NCBI RefSeq assembly: GCF_008120935.1
Contig: NZ_RDBO01000077.1
Coordinates: forward strand, 226,625-282,953
Direction of reading: 5' to 3'
DNA: 56,329 nucleotides
Origin: Streptomyces sp. sk2.1
GTDB lineage: Bacteria; Actinomycetota; Actinomycetes; Streptomycetales; Streptomycetaceae
The notes below the pieces were generated by a model that was not told the origin of the DNA, made no database searches, and saw only the letters and a program-made list of their open reading frames with translations. Positions within the stretch are counted from its first letter, which is position 1; each line of letters starts with the position of its first letter. Shown here piece by piece: positions 1-8,434 of this stretch. A program made the position numbers and the translations under genes.

Positions 1-1
1 G

Positions 2-61
2 CACACGACCTTCGTCTTTACCTATGGCATCCGGCCCGCCGGCCCCGTGGGCATGACCTGA
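2..61 (+). CDS. possible 3' end of an upstream gene (19 codons)
   Basis: An open frame enters the window at base 2 and stops at TGA 59-61, reading HTTFVFTYGIRPAGPVGMT. It could be the C-terminus of a gene ending just before guaA. The piece is too short to identify a family, and it may be noncoding. Confidence 0.25.
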   Translation, partial: HTTFVFTYGIRPAGPVGMT

Positions 62-91
62 GCATGACGCCGGGTGGCTCGGTGACCCCGG

Positions 92-97
92 TAGAAT
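92..97 (+). promoter_or_regulatory. candidate guaA -10 box
   Basis: TAGAAT at 92-97 fits the Streptomyces TAnnnT consensus and lies about 43 bases before the guaA GTG. I see no convincing -35 hexamer. A GGAAGG ribosome site follows at about 127-132. Confidence 0.35.
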
Positions 98-139
98 CGA
101 CAGAACCGACCCCTTTTTCCACCGCCGGAAGGCCGCCCC

Positions 140-1726
140 GTGCCAGCAGCACCCCCCGCCGCCGCCGACAGCACCACCGACGTGGTCCTGGTCGTCGACT
201 TCGGCGCGCAGTACGCCCAGCTCATCGCCCGACGCGTCCGTGAGGCCCGGGTCTACAGCGAGATCGTCCCGTCCACCATGCCGGTGGCCGAGATGCTGGC
301 CAAGAACCCCCGGGCGATCATCCTGTCCGGCGGCCCCTCCTCGGTGTACGCGGAGGGCGCGCCCTCCCTCGACCGCGCGCTGTTCGAGGCCGGGGTGCCG
401 GTCTTCGGCATGTGCTACGGCTTCCAGCTGATGGCCACCACGCTCGGCGGCACGGTCGACGACAACGGTGCCCGCGAGTACGGCCGCACGCCGCTCACGG
501 TCAGCAAGGCCGGCTCCACGCTCTTCGAGGGCACCCCCGCCGAGCAGTCGGTCTGGATGTCGCACGGCGACGCCTGCTCCGCCGCCCCCGAGGGCTTCAC
601 CGTCACCGCGTCCACCGACGTCGTACCGGTCGCCGCCTTCGAGAACGACGAGAAGAAGCTCTACGGCGTCCAGTACCACCCCGAGGTCCTGCACTCCACG
701 CACGGCCAGCAGGTCCTGGAGCACTTCCTCTACCGCGGCGCCGGCATCGAGCCGAACTGGACCACGGGCAACGTGATCGAGGAGCAGGTCGAGGCGATCC
801 GCGCCCAGGTCGGCGACAAGCGCGCGATCTGCGGCCTGTCCGGCGGCGTCGACTCCGCCGTGGCCGCCGCCCTGGTCCAGAAGGCCATCGGCTCCCAGCT
901 GACCTGCGTCTACGTCGACCACGGCCTGATGCGCAAGGGCGAGACCGAGCAGGTCGAGAAGGACTTCGTGGCCGCCACCGGCGCCAACCTGAAGGTCGTC
1001 GACGCCAGTGAGCGTTTCCTGAAGGCCCTCGCCGGGGTCTCCGACCCGGAGGCCAAGCGCAAGATCATCGGCCGTGAGTTCATCCGTGTCTTCGAGCAGG
1101 CCCAGCTGGAGATCCTCCAGGAGGACGGCCCCGAGGTCGCGTTCCTCGTGCAGGGCACGCTCTACCCGGACATCGTCGAGTCCGGCGGCGGCACCGGCAC
1201 CGCCAACATCAAGTCGCACCACAACGTCGGCGGTCTCCCCGACGACATCGAGTTCCAGCTCGTCGAGCCGCTGCGCCAGCTGTTCAAGGACGAGGTCCGG
1301 ATGGTCGGCCAGGAGCTCGGCCTGCCGGACGAGATCGTCCAGCGCCAGCCGTTCCCCGGCCCCGGCCTGGGCATCCGCATCGTCGGCGAGGTCACCGAGG
1401 AGCGGCTCGACCTGCTCCGCGAGGCCGACGCCATCGCCCGCGAGGAACTGACCGCGGCCGGCCTGGACCGCGACATCTGGCAGTGCCCGGTGGTCCTGCT
1501 CGCCGACGTCCGCTCGGTCGGCGTCCAGGGCGACGGCCGCACCTACGGCCACCCGATCGTCCTGCGCCCGGTCTCCTCCGAGGACGCCATGACGGCCGAC
1601 TGGTCGCGCCTGCCCTACGAGACGCTCGCCAGGATCTCGACCCGCATCACCAACGAGGTCGCCGACGTCAACCGCGTCGTGCTCGACGTGACGAGCAAGC
1701 CGCCGGGCACCATCGAGTGGGAGTGA
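140..1726 (+). CDS. guaA: GMP synthase (glutamine-hydrolysing)
   Basis: GuaA amidates XMP to GMP using ATP and glutamine, the last step of guanine nucleotide synthesis in the cytosol. The 528-residue protein has the full family layout. An N-terminal class I glutamine amidotransferase carries the nucleophile Cys92 in GMCYGFQL and His180/Glu182 in YHPEV. An ATP pyrophosphatase domain has the PP-loop SGGVDS near residues 233-239. A C-terminal dimerisation domain ends in KPPGTIEWE. The GTG start at 140 is preceded by GGAAGG. The gene is transcribed alone and followed by a strong inverted repeat. Identification is secure; the exact start is slightly less so. Confidence 0.98.
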   Translation: MPAAPPAAADSTTDVVLVVDFGAQYAQLIARRVREARVYSEIVPSTMPVAEMLAKNPRAIILSGGPSSVYAEGAPSLDRALFEAGVPVFGMCYGFQLMATTLGGTVDDNGAREYGRTPLTVSKAGSTLFEGTPAEQSVWMSHGDACSAAPEGFTVTASTDVVPVAAFENDEKKLYGVQYHPEVLHSTHGQQVLEHFLYRGAGIEPNWTTGNVIEEQVEAIRAQVGDKRAICGLSGGVDSAVAAALVQKAIGSQLTCVYVDHGLMRKGETEQVEKDFVAATGANLKVVDASERFLKALAGVSDPEAKRKIIGREFIRVFEQAQLEILQEDGPEVAFLVQGTLYPDIVESGGGTGTANIKSHHNVGGLPDDIEFQLVEPLRQLFKDEVRMVGQELGLPDEIVQRQPFPGPGLGIRIVGEVTEERLDLLREADAIAREELTAAGLDRDIWQCPVVLLADVRSVGVQGDGRTYGHPIVLRPVSSEDAMTADWSRLPYETLARISTRITNEVADVNRVVLDVTSKPPGTIEWE

Positions 1727-1744
1727 CCCCTCCCCGCAGGTCAA

Positions 1745-1786
1745 CGCCGATGCCGTCGCTCATTCGTTTGGGCGGCGGCATCGGCG
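1745..1786 (+). terminator. guaA terminator hairpin
   Basis: Perfect 11-bp inverted repeat CGCCGATGCCG (1745-1755) and its complement (1776-1786) with a 20-base loop, starting 18 bases after the guaA stop. Confidence 0.7.
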
Positions 1787-1840
1787 TATGCGCTGGGTAC
1801 GCTGGCTGAGGAGACGAGACTCTGCCCCATGGGAGCAATC

Positions 1841-2449
1841 ATGAGCGCCGCACCCGAGCCCAGGCTTGAGAAGCAGCGGTACCGCTGGCCCGTCCCCCCC
1901 GAGGGCGGCTGGACAGCGGACGACCTCGACCGGATTCCGGGCCTCCCGCCCCACACCGAGCTGATCGACGGGAGCCTCGTCTTCATGAGTCCGCAGCGGA
2001 AATTCCACACCCGCACGATGTGGTTGCTGGAGCAGGCGCTGCTGGCGCATCTGCCGCAGGATCTCGATGTCGACCGGGAGATGACCATCAGGATCGACAG
2101 GCGGAATCGTCCGGAGCCCGACATGGTGGTCTATCGTGCGGAGGCGGACACCGGAGCCGACCAGACCTGGTACGAGCCCGAGGATGTCGTTCTGGCCGTG
2201 GAAGTGGTGTCACCCGACTCCCAGGACCGTGACCGCGACGTCAAGCCACGCAAGTACGCAGCTGCCGGGGTCGTTCACTTCTGGCGGGTGGAAGCGGACG
2301 CAGACGGTCTGCCGATCGTGTACGTGTACGAACTCGACCCGGCCCGACAGGCGTACACCCCGACGGGCATCTACCACAACAAGCTCAAGCTGGACGTTCC
2401 GTTCCGGATCGAGGCGGACCTCACCCAGATCTACAACCGCGGCAGGTAG
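1841..2449 (+). CDS. Uma2 family (DUF820) endonuclease-like protein
   Basis: A 202-residue Uma2/DUF820 protein. This family has a PD-(D/E)xK restriction-endonuclease-like fold and is multiplied in Streptomyces and cyanobacteria; no physiological substrate is established. Visible core elements are the HTELIDGSLVFMSP segment, PEPDMVVY with the metal-binding Asp, LAVEVVSPDS with the second acidic residue, and the following RDVKPRKYAAAGV helix that normally holds the catalytic Lys. ATG 1841 is preferred over ATG 1829 because GGGAG at 1831-1835 is correctly spaced for it. It stands alone between guaA and an unrelated aldolase. Confidence 0.85.
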   Translation: MSAAPEPRLEKQRYRWPVPPEGGWTADDLDRIPGLPPHTELIDGSLVFMSPQRKFHTRTMWLLEQALLAHLPQDLDVDREMTIRIDRRNRPEPDMVVYRAEADTGADQTWYEPEDVVLAVEVVSPDSQDRDRDVKPRKYAAAGVVHFWRVEADADGLPIVYVYELDPARQAYTPTGIYHNKLKLDVPFRIEADLTQIYNRGR

Positions 2450-2550
2450 AGAGCGCCGAGCCAGGAGCAGAACCCCCGTACCCCTGGCCACTTGTGGCGA
2501 CCGGCGGTAACTTCCGATCCCGTACGTCCTGGGAGTCCCGAGGAGCCGCC

Positions 2551-3345
2551 ATGTCCGAAACCGCACCCGCGTCCGTCCCCGCCCCCGCGCCCATACCCGT
2601 GGACCGGCTCCACTTCGCGATGCCGCCCGTCCACGCGTCCGCGGCCGACGAGCGCGCGCACCGCAAGGAACGGCTGGCCGGGGCGCTGCGACTGTTCGGG
2701 GAGTACGGGTACGAGGACGGTGTGTCCGGCCACATCACCGCGCGGGACCCGGAGTTCGCCGACTGCTTCTGGGTCAACCCCTTCGGGGTCCCCTTCGAGG
2801 GGCTCGCGCCGGACGAGCTGATCATGGTCAACGGCGACGGGCAGGTCGTCGAGGGGCGTTACCACGTCAACCAGGCCGCGTTCGCCGTGCACGCCCAGGT
2901 GCACCGGGCCCGTCCGGACGTCGTCGCCGTCGCCCACACCCACTCCGTGCACGGGCGGGCCCTGGCCGCGCTCGGCGAACTCGTCGAACCGATCACCCAG
3001 GAGTCCTGCGCCTTCTACGAGGACCACGTCCTGTACGACGCCTACACCGGGGTCGTCGTCGACGAGGACGAGGGGCGCCGGATCGCCGCCGCGCTCGGCG
3101 GGCACAAGGCGATCGTGCTGCGCAACCACGGGCTGCTGACCGTGGGCGACTCGGTGGACGCGGCCGCGTGGTGGTTCATCGCGCTGGATCGCTCGTGCCA
3201 GGTGCAACTGGCCGCGCGGGCGGCCGGGAAACCGGTGATGATCGAGCACCGGGACGCGGTCGCCACCCGGGATCAGCTGGGCAGCGACCTGGTGGCGTGG
3301 ATCAACTACCAGCCCCTGTGGCGCCGGATCAGTCGCACATTCTGA
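2551..3345 (+). CDS. class II aldolase/adducin family protein
   Basis: A 264-residue class II aldolase (fuculose-phosphate aldolase-like) domain, a zinc enzyme fold used for aldol cleavage or decarboxylation. Zinc-ligand motifs are visible: VAHTHSVHGRAL supplies two histidines and RNHGLLTVG a third. The segment GHITARDPEFADCFWVNPFG matches the start of the fold. AGGAG at 2541-2545 lies five bases before ATG 2551, so the longer frame beginning at 2494 is not used. Its substrate cannot be deduced, and there are no partner sugar genes nearby. Confidence 0.9.
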   Translation: MSETAPASVPAPAPIPVDRLHFAMPPVHASAADERAHRKERLAGALRLFGEYGYEDGVSGHITARDPEFADCFWVNPFGVPFEGLAPDELIMVNGDGQVVEGRYHVNQAAFAVHAQVHRARPDVVAVAHTHSVHGRALAALGELVEPITQESCAFYEDHVLYDAYTGVVVDEDEGRRIAAALGGHKAIVLRNHGLLTVGDSVDAAAWWFIALDRSCQVQLAARAAGKPVMIEHRDAVATRDQLGSDLVAWINYQPLWRRISRTF

Positions 3346-3458
3346 CGATACGCGCCGTCGGTCCGCCCCGATGCGGCCCGAAGCCCCTCCGTGCGGCACA
3401 ATTCGCAGCAATAACAGTCGAGTTGAATCGACCGGAGTGGGAAAGGGCGGCGTTCTCC

Positions 3459-4727
3459 GTGGCGTTGGACGAGGCGAGTGCGGGCAGCACGCACACGGGC
3501 GGCTGCACGTGCGGTGGCTGCCCGCACGGGGCGCGCGAGGGACATCGGCGTGCGGTGGCCGCGTTCCTGACCAAACGGGACGAGTTCGCCGCGGGGCAGG
3601 GACTGCCGTCCGGGGTCGCCCACTCCGCGTCCGCGACCCGGCAGTGGGTCTCCGACGAACTGACCCAGTCCGCCAGGACCGTCGCCGAACGGGGCCGGGA
3701 GGCGGGCGACGCCTGGCTGTACCGGGTGTGGCGGCGCACCCTGATCGCGGTGTGGGGCGGCGTCGTCCTGCTGGTCGTCGGCGAGGCCGTCACCGCCGTC
3801 GGAGGGGGCTGGACCAACGCCCGTACGGCGGGACTGATCGCCGGACTCGTCACCGCCGGGCTGCTCACCGGCGCCGCCCACCTCCACCGCGCCCGCGGCG
3901 GCCTCCTCGCCCCCGTGATCGGCGAGGACAACCGGCTCTCCACCTCCCGGGCGGTCGCCGCCTCCTGGGTGCTGCTCGCGGTCTTCTCCGTGCTCGTGCT
4001 GGCGCTCCAGCTCGCGGGCGCCTCCGACCACGCCGAGCGGGACGAACTGATCGAGGGACTCGACCTGGCGAGGGGCGCAGGGGTGGTGACGGTGCTGGCG
4101 CTGGTGTGCGCCGTCGCCGTGGTCGTGCGCCGGGTGGTGACCGTACGGACCCTGGCCGGCCGGCTCCAGAAGCTGCGGGCCGTCCGGCCGCGCGCCGCCG
4201 ACCTGCTCACCGACGACTCCGGACGGGGCAGCTTCACGGACGTGCAGTACGTGCTGGTGAGCACCGTCGCCGTGCTGTTCGCCGCGGTCCGGCTGGCCCG
4301 CAGGCCCGAGCAACTGCCCGACCTGCCCTGGGGACTGGCACTGCTGGTCACCGTCTCGGCGCTCGCGTACTTCGCCGGGAAGTACGCGGAGGGCGGCCGT
4401 CCGGTGATCCTCTCGGTGGTGCGGGCCCGCGAGGCCGGGGACCTGGACGCGTCGGTGCGCACCGGCGACGACATCGAGATCCGCGGCGCGGGTTTCGTGC
4501 CGCCCGGGGCCGGGACGCCGGACCGGCTGGCCCGGCTGGTCGTCCGGATAGGGCGGGTCCATGTGCACGTACCGCTGATCCCGGTCACCGGCGGCTTCGC
4601 CAACCCGACGGACGGCGTCCTCACCGTGCCGGTGCCCGTCGAGGTCGAACCGGGGGTGGTGGAGGTGCAGGTCGTGACCGCCGCCGGGGTGGAGACGAAC
4701 CGGGTCGAGATCGACGTGACGGACTGA
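3459..4727 (+). CDS. hypothetical multi-pass membrane protein with Cys-rich N-terminus
   Basis: A 422-residue protein I cannot assign to a function. The N-terminus holds a cysteine cluster CTCGGCPHG, then a soluble helical stretch, then about six hydrophobic segments (for example LIAVWGGVVLLVVGEAV, ASWVLLAVFSVLVLALQLAG, VVTVLALVCAVAVVV and LALLVTVSALAYFAGKY). The C-terminal 110 residues look like a beta-rich extracytoplasmic domain resembling an IPT/TIG-type fold. GTG 3459 is chosen because it follows a purine-rich AAAGGGCGG at 3443-3450; the frame stays open upstream to 3168 without another good start. Orientation and spacing suggest it is independent of the aldolase. Confidence 0.75.
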   Translation: MALDEASAGSTHTGGCTCGGCPHGAREGHRRAVAAFLTKRDEFAAGQGLPSGVAHSASATRQWVSDELTQSARTVAERGREAGDAWLYRVWRRTLIAVWGGVVLLVVGEAVTAVGGGWTNARTAGLIAGLVTAGLLTGAAHLHRARGGLLAPVIGEDNRLSTSRAVAASWVLLAVFSVLVLALQLAGASDHAERDELIEGLDLARGAGVVTVLALVCAVAVVVRRVVTVRTLAGRLQKLRAVRPRAADLLTDDSGRGSFTDVQYVLVSTVAVLFAAVRLARRPEQLPDLPWGLALLVTVSALAYFAGKYAEGGRPVILSVVRAREAGDLDASVRTGDDIEIRGAGFVPPGAGTPDRLARLVVRIGRVHVHVPLIPVTGGFANPTDGVLTVPVPVEVEPGVVEVQVVTAAGVETNRVEIDVTD

Positions 4728-4838
4728 CCACCGCCCCTCGCCACCCGCCTGCCGTTCGGACGGCCCCACCGGGTGACCGGCGCGCGCGTCGCGTACGTAT
4801 CGTCTGATGGCGGGGACGACGAGAGGTGAGGTGGCCAC

Positions 4839-5375
4839 ATGCGGGATCACGGCTTGTACGTACGAGGTATGGGCGGCCCGAACGGACTGAACGGATCGAG
4901 CGGGGCGCACGGAATCCGCGAACTGGCGCGGCGCCACGCCCTGCTGCCGCTGCGGATCTTCCTCGGCGTCACCTTCGTCTACGCCGGGCTCGACAAGCTG
5001 ACGGACAGCTCGTTCTTCCACGCGAGCGGCCAGGGCTCCCTCGGCGAGACCCTGCACGCGGTGCGCGACTCGTCCGCGATCCCGGCCCTGGTCGACCTCG
5101 CGCTGAAGAGTCCCGGCGGCTTCGGCTACGCCATCGCCGTCGGGGAACTCCTCGTCGGCCTCGGCACCCTCCTCGGCCTGTGGGCCCGGATCGCCGCGCT
5201 CGGCGGGGCGCTGATCTCGCTGAGCCTGTGGCTGACCGTCAGCTGGCAGGTCGAGCCGTACTACCTGGGCAACGACCTGGCCTATCTCATGGCCTGGCTG
5301 CCGCTCGTGCTGGCCGGGGCACCCACGTTTTCGGCGGACGCCCTCCTCGCGGCGCGGCGGCGGCGGATCATGTAG
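4839..5375 (+). CDS. DoxX family membrane protein
   Basis: A 178-residue DoxX-family protein with four membrane spans. The hallmark first span RIFLGVTFVYAGLDKLTD is followed by a short extracytoplasmic loop and GYAIAVGELLVGLGTLLGL. DoxX proteins are associated with redox or thiosulfate:quinone functions, but no specific reaction can be claimed here. The start ATG 4839 is preceded by GAGGTGAGGTGG. Its 3' end overlaps the convergent minus-strand gene at 5282-5545 by 94 bases. Confidence 0.85.
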   Translation: MRDHGLYVRGMGGPNGLNGSSGAHGIRELARRHALLPLRIFLGVTFVYAGLDKLTDSSFFHASGQGSLGETLHAVRDSSAIPALVDLALKSPGGFGYAIAVGELLVGLGTLLGLWARIAALGGALISLSLWLTVSWQVEPYYLGNDLAYLMAWLPLVLAGAPTFSADALLAARRRRIM

Positions 5376-5545
5376 TTCACCCAGGTCACGGTGGCGGCCA
5401 GCCAGAGGCCGCCGAAGAACAGGGGGAAGAAGAAGGTCCAGGGGGCGTTCCAGGAGCCCGCGGCGTCCGCCGCGTACCCCGCGGCCAGGGCGAGCACGAC
5501 CACGCCCGTCACCGCACGTCCCGGACGGAACTCATGACGCAGCAC
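5282..5545 (-). CDS. small membrane protein coupled to the PspC/LiaF-like gene
   Basis: An 87-residue protein with two predicted membrane spans (AVTGVVVLALAAGYAADA and FFFPLFFGGLWLAATVTWV) and a basic cytosolic patch MIRRRRAARR. Its ATG at 5545 lies inside the end of the upstream PspC-domain gene (14-base overlap), so the two are probably translationally coupled. The last 94 bases are antisense to the end of the DoxX gene. No named family is recognised; context links it to envelope-stress sensing. Confidence 0.7.
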   Translation of the reverse strand: MLRHEFRPGRAVTGVVVLALAAGYAADAAGSWNAPWTFFFPLFFGGLWLAATVTWVNYMIRRRRAARRASAENVGAPASTSGSQAMR

Positions 5546-6896
5546 GGGTGACCTCCACCTGTCCGATGCCGACTTCGAGAGTGAGCTCGACCGTGCCGGC
5601 CGGCTTGCTGCCCGGGGCCGGGGGCAGCGTCCGGTGCTCGTTCTGCGACGGCCTGATGTTCACGTCGACCGGCTGATCGGCCGATGCGTCGGCGGGGCGG
5701 GCGACCGGCAGCGAGATGTCCCCGAGGGTCGCCCGCGCGGCCACCTCCACCGTCACCTCCTTCGGCACGACGACGACCACGCGGCCGGCCCCGACGTCCA
5801 CCTTCGTCGTGACGGTGTCGCCCCGGGGGACCGTGATCCCGGTGAGGTCCAGCCGGGCCACCCCGGTGCCCAGGTGGTAGTCGGGCCGGACGGCGGACGC
5901 CGAGGCCGGGCGCCAGCCCTCGCGCACCCACTGCGTGGAGATCTCCTTGGGCAGCGCGGAGGCGCCCGCCAGCAGAACGGCCGTGATCATTGCCAGCATG
6001 ACCGTGCCGAACCCGGTCCGGCCGAGGAACGAGCTGACCAGCATGCCCAGCCCGAACACCGCGAGCGCGGCGGCCAGACCGAACTGCAGACTCGTGCCGA
6101 GCGGCTGCGAGTCCCAGCTCAGCCCCGTGCCCAGACCGCCCGCGATCAGCGCGAGCAGGAACACGAGACCGCCGATCGGGACCGGCCCCCGGGTGCCCGG
6201 CTCCCGCCGGGGCACGCGGAACGGATTGTCCGGGTTCTCCCAGGAAGGCCGGGGCGAGCGGCACGGCTTGCCCGGCCCGTCCGGCCGGTCCGGGGGCAGC
6301 GCGTCGTCCGGACCCCACAGATAGCCCAGGCCCACCGGCCCCGTCGTGCCGTCCTTGACGATCGGGTCGCGCCACCACGACGGGCTGCCCGGCGACGGCG
6401 GCGCCTTCACCTCGGGGGGCGCGTCGGCCACCGCCTGCGCGGCCGCCGGGTGCAGCGGGTCCGCGGGCGCCACCGTCCTGCGCTGCTGCGTCCACACGGC
6501 GAAGCCCACGACCGCGAGCGACAGCATCGCGGAGAACGCCAGCGTCCCGCCGTTGTTCAGCATGGAGAGGAACAGCCCGCAGCCGATCAGCGCGAGGAGC
6601 ACCGCGATCAGCGACGCGCCGTCCACCCGGCCGGACAGCAGCCGGCGCGCCTCGTTCTCCTCCTCGCCGTCCGCGGGGATCAGCAGCCAGGCGAAGCCGT
6701 AGAAGATCAGCCCGATGCCGCCGGTCACCGACAGCACGCCGAGCACGATCCGGAAGATGACCGGATCGACGTCGCAGTAGCGGCCGAGTCCGCCGCACAC
6801 CCCGGCCACGACCTTGTGCCGAGGGCTGCGCCGCAGCTGCGGAGCCGGTTCGGGGGGCTGGGCGACACCGGGGGCGGTGTCCTGGGGAACGGTCAT
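5532..6896 (-). CDS. PspC domain protein with LiaF-like C-terminus
   Basis: A 454-residue membrane protein. Residues around 20-75 form a PspC domain (HKVVAGVCGGLGRYCDVDP followed by a span ending in FAWLLIPADG). More hydrophobic segments follow, and the C-terminal 110 residues are a beta-repeat domain (LDLTGITVPRGDTV, VDVGAGRVVVVVP) like the LiaF/DUF2154 cell-wall-antibiotic-response domain. It is divergent from a PspC histidine kinase/regulator pair, the typical LiaFSR arrangement, where LiaF restrains the kinase until the envelope is damaged. ATG 6896 is chosen because the PspC domain follows it directly; the frame extends upstream to 7121 with no better support. Confidence 0.85.
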   Translation of the reverse strand: MTVPQDTAPGVAQPPEPAPQLRRSPRHKVVAGVCGGLGRYCDVDPVIFRIVLGVLSVTGGIGLIFYGFAWLLIPADGEEENEARRLLSGRVDGASLIAVLLALIGCGLFLSMLNNGGTLAFSAMLSLAVVGFAVWTQQRRTVAPADPLHPAAAQAVADAPPEVKAPPSPGSPSWWRDPIVKDGTTGPVGLGYLWGPDDALPPDRPDGPGKPCRSPRPSWENPDNPFRVPRREPGTRGPVPIGGLVFLLALIAGGLGTGLSWDSQPLGTSLQFGLAAALAVFGLGMLVSSFLGRTGFGTVMLAMITAVLLAGASALPKEISTQWVREGWRPASASAVRPDYHLGTGVARLDLTGITVPRGDTVTTKVDVGAGRVVVVVPKEVTVEVAARATLGDISLPVARPADASADQPVDVNIRPSQNEHRTLPPAPGSKPAGTVELTLEVGIGQVEVTRAAS

Positions 6897-7072
6897 GGCT
6901 CCATGGTGACGGGCCGGACGCCGGTCCGGGACCCGCCCCGACCCTGGCCGATCCCTGATATTGGCCCCGAGGCCCTCGGGGCCCGGGACCTCGAAGGACC
7001 CGGGAACCCGGCAGCCCGGGGCCCGCCCGGTCGGCCCGGAACCGGAGCCCGCCGCTCCCCGCCACAGGGCTC

Positions 7073-7100
7073 TCAGGGTCGAGTGGGGGACCGACCCTGA
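7073..7100. promoter_or_regulatory. 9-bp inverted repeat, candidate response-regulator operator
   Basis: TCAGGGTCG (7073-7081) and CGACCCTGA (7092-7100) form a perfect dyad in the divergent promoter region, 36 bases before the kinase start. Related half-sites CGACCCTG (6939-6946) and CGATCCCTGA (6949-6958) lie near the PspC/LiaF-like gene. The layout fits binding by the neighbouring LuxR-type regulator, which is an inference. Confidence 0.5.
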
Positions 7101-7135
7101 TGCCACCACCCGCGCGGGCATGTGACGATCGATGC

Positions 7136-8434
7136 ATGCCAGCCGCCACGCCCCGAGCCCCGGGCTCCCGCACCGCCGACCCGGACGAGCCGCCGCTGCG
7201 GCGGCTGTACCGCAGCGCGGACGGACGGATGCTCGGCGGTGTCGCGCGCGGCCTCGCCGGGCACATAGGGCTGCCGGTCGCCTGGGTCCGGTTCGTCTTC
7301 CTCGGCCTGTTCTTCGCGGACGGCCTCGGCGCGCTGCTCTACGCCGTGTTCTGGATCGTCGTCCCGCTCGGCGTCGGCGGCGTCGAACCGCCGCGCTCGC
7401 TCTTCGAGACCGCCCCGGACGGCACCCGCCGGCTCCGCAAACCCGACAAGGGCCAGGTCTTCGCCCTGATCGCGCTGTTCATCGGCGCCATGATCTTCGT
7501 CGGCAACGTCGACATGGGCAGCAAGGCCAACCGCTACATCTGGCCGACGCTGCTGATCGGCGCCGGTTCCGTACTGGTGTGGCGGCAGGCCGACAACGCC
7601 CGGCGCGCCCGCTGGATGGAGGTCGGCAGCCGCCGCCGGGTCCTGAACCTGGCCCGGGGCTTCGCCGGGGTCGCCCTGGTCGGCCTCGGACTGGCCGTCT
7701 TCATGGTGGTGCGCGGCTCCGCCGCCCAGCTCGGCAACGTCCTGACCGCCGCGATCGCCGTGCTCACCGGCATCGCGCTGCTGGCCGGCCCCTACCTCGT
7801 GCGCATGACCCAGGACCTGTCCGAGGAGCGCACCATGCGCATCAGGGCCCAGGAACGCGCCGAGGTGGCCGCCCACGTCCACGACTCGGTGCTGCACACC
7901 CTCACCCTGATCCAGCGCAACGCGGAGGACGCCGGGGAGGTCCGCAGGCTCGCCCGCGCCCAGGAACGCGAACTGCGCAACTGGCTGTACAACCCCGAGG
8001 GCACCGGCAAGGACGAGGACGACGAACCCGAGACCCTCGCCGAGGCCGTCAAGCGCGCCGCCGCCGAGGTCGAGGACAAGCACGGCGTCCCGCTGGAGGT
8101 GGTCGTCGTCGGCGACTGCCCGCTGGACGAGAAGCTGGCCGCACAGATGCAGGCCGCGCGCGAGGCGATGGTCAACGCCGCCAAGTACGGTGGCGAGGGC
8201 GGCGCAGTGCAGGTGTACGCCGAGGTCGAGGGCCGCACGGTCTTCGTGTCGGTGCGCGACCGGGGCCCGGGGTTCGACCTGGACTCCGTACCGGGGGACA
8301 GAATGGGCGTACGAGAATCGATCATCGGCCGGATGCAGCGCAACGGCGGCACGGCACGGCTGCGTTCGGTGCCCGACGGGGGCACGGAGGTCGAACTGGA
8401 GATGGAGAGGGCGAGCGATGACCAGGACCACTGA
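7136..8434 (+). CDS. PspC-domain sensor histidine kinase (LiaS/NarX class)
   Basis: A 432-residue membrane kinase. An N-terminal PspC domain (MLGGVARGLAGHIGLP followed by a span) is followed by further membrane spans. A HisKA_3-type phosphoacceptor helix AHVHDSVLHTLTLIQ and an HATPase_c domain follow, the latter with the N box NAAKYGGEG, G1 box DRGPGFDL and G2 region RMGVRESIIGRM. It should phosphorylate the regulator encoded immediately downstream, whose start overlaps its stop by 17 bases. ATG 7136 is used rather than ATG 7100, since 7100 would lie inside the inverted repeat at 7073-7100. A PspC sensor fused to the kinase suggests membrane-stress input. Confidence 0.9.
   Translation: MPAATPRAPGSRTADPDEPPLRRLYRSADGRMLGGVARGLAGHIGLPVAWVRFVFLGLFFADGLGALLYAVFWIVVPLGVGGVEPPRSLFETAPDGTRRLRKPDKGQVFALIALFIGAMIFVGNVDMGSKANRYIWPTLLIGAGSVLVWRQADNARRARWMEVGSRRRVLNLARGFAGVALVGLGLAVFMVVRGSAAQLGNVLTAAIAVLTGIALLAGPYLVRMTQDLSEERTMRIRAQERAEVAAHVHDSVLHTLTLIQRNAEDAGEVRRLARAQERELRNWLYNPEGTGKDEDDEPETLAEAVKRAAAEVEDKHGVPLEVVVVGDCPLDEKLAAQMQAAREAMVNAAKYGGEGGAVQVYAEVEGRTVFVSVRDRGPGFDLDSVPGDRMGVRESIIGRMQRNGGTARLRSVPDGGTEVELEMERASDDQDH

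Noticed and set aside
22..225. Minus-strand ORF overlapping the guaA promoter and start
   Set aside because: Arg/Gly-rich with no ribosome site or domain; it covers the guaA regulatory region.
3306..5057. Very long minus-strand open frames opposite the membrane protein gene (for example 3306-5057 and 3329-4840)
   Set aside because: They mirror the GC3-biased plus-strand gene; composition is Arg/Pro/His/Ser repeats with no domain, typical of shadow frames in high-GC DNA.
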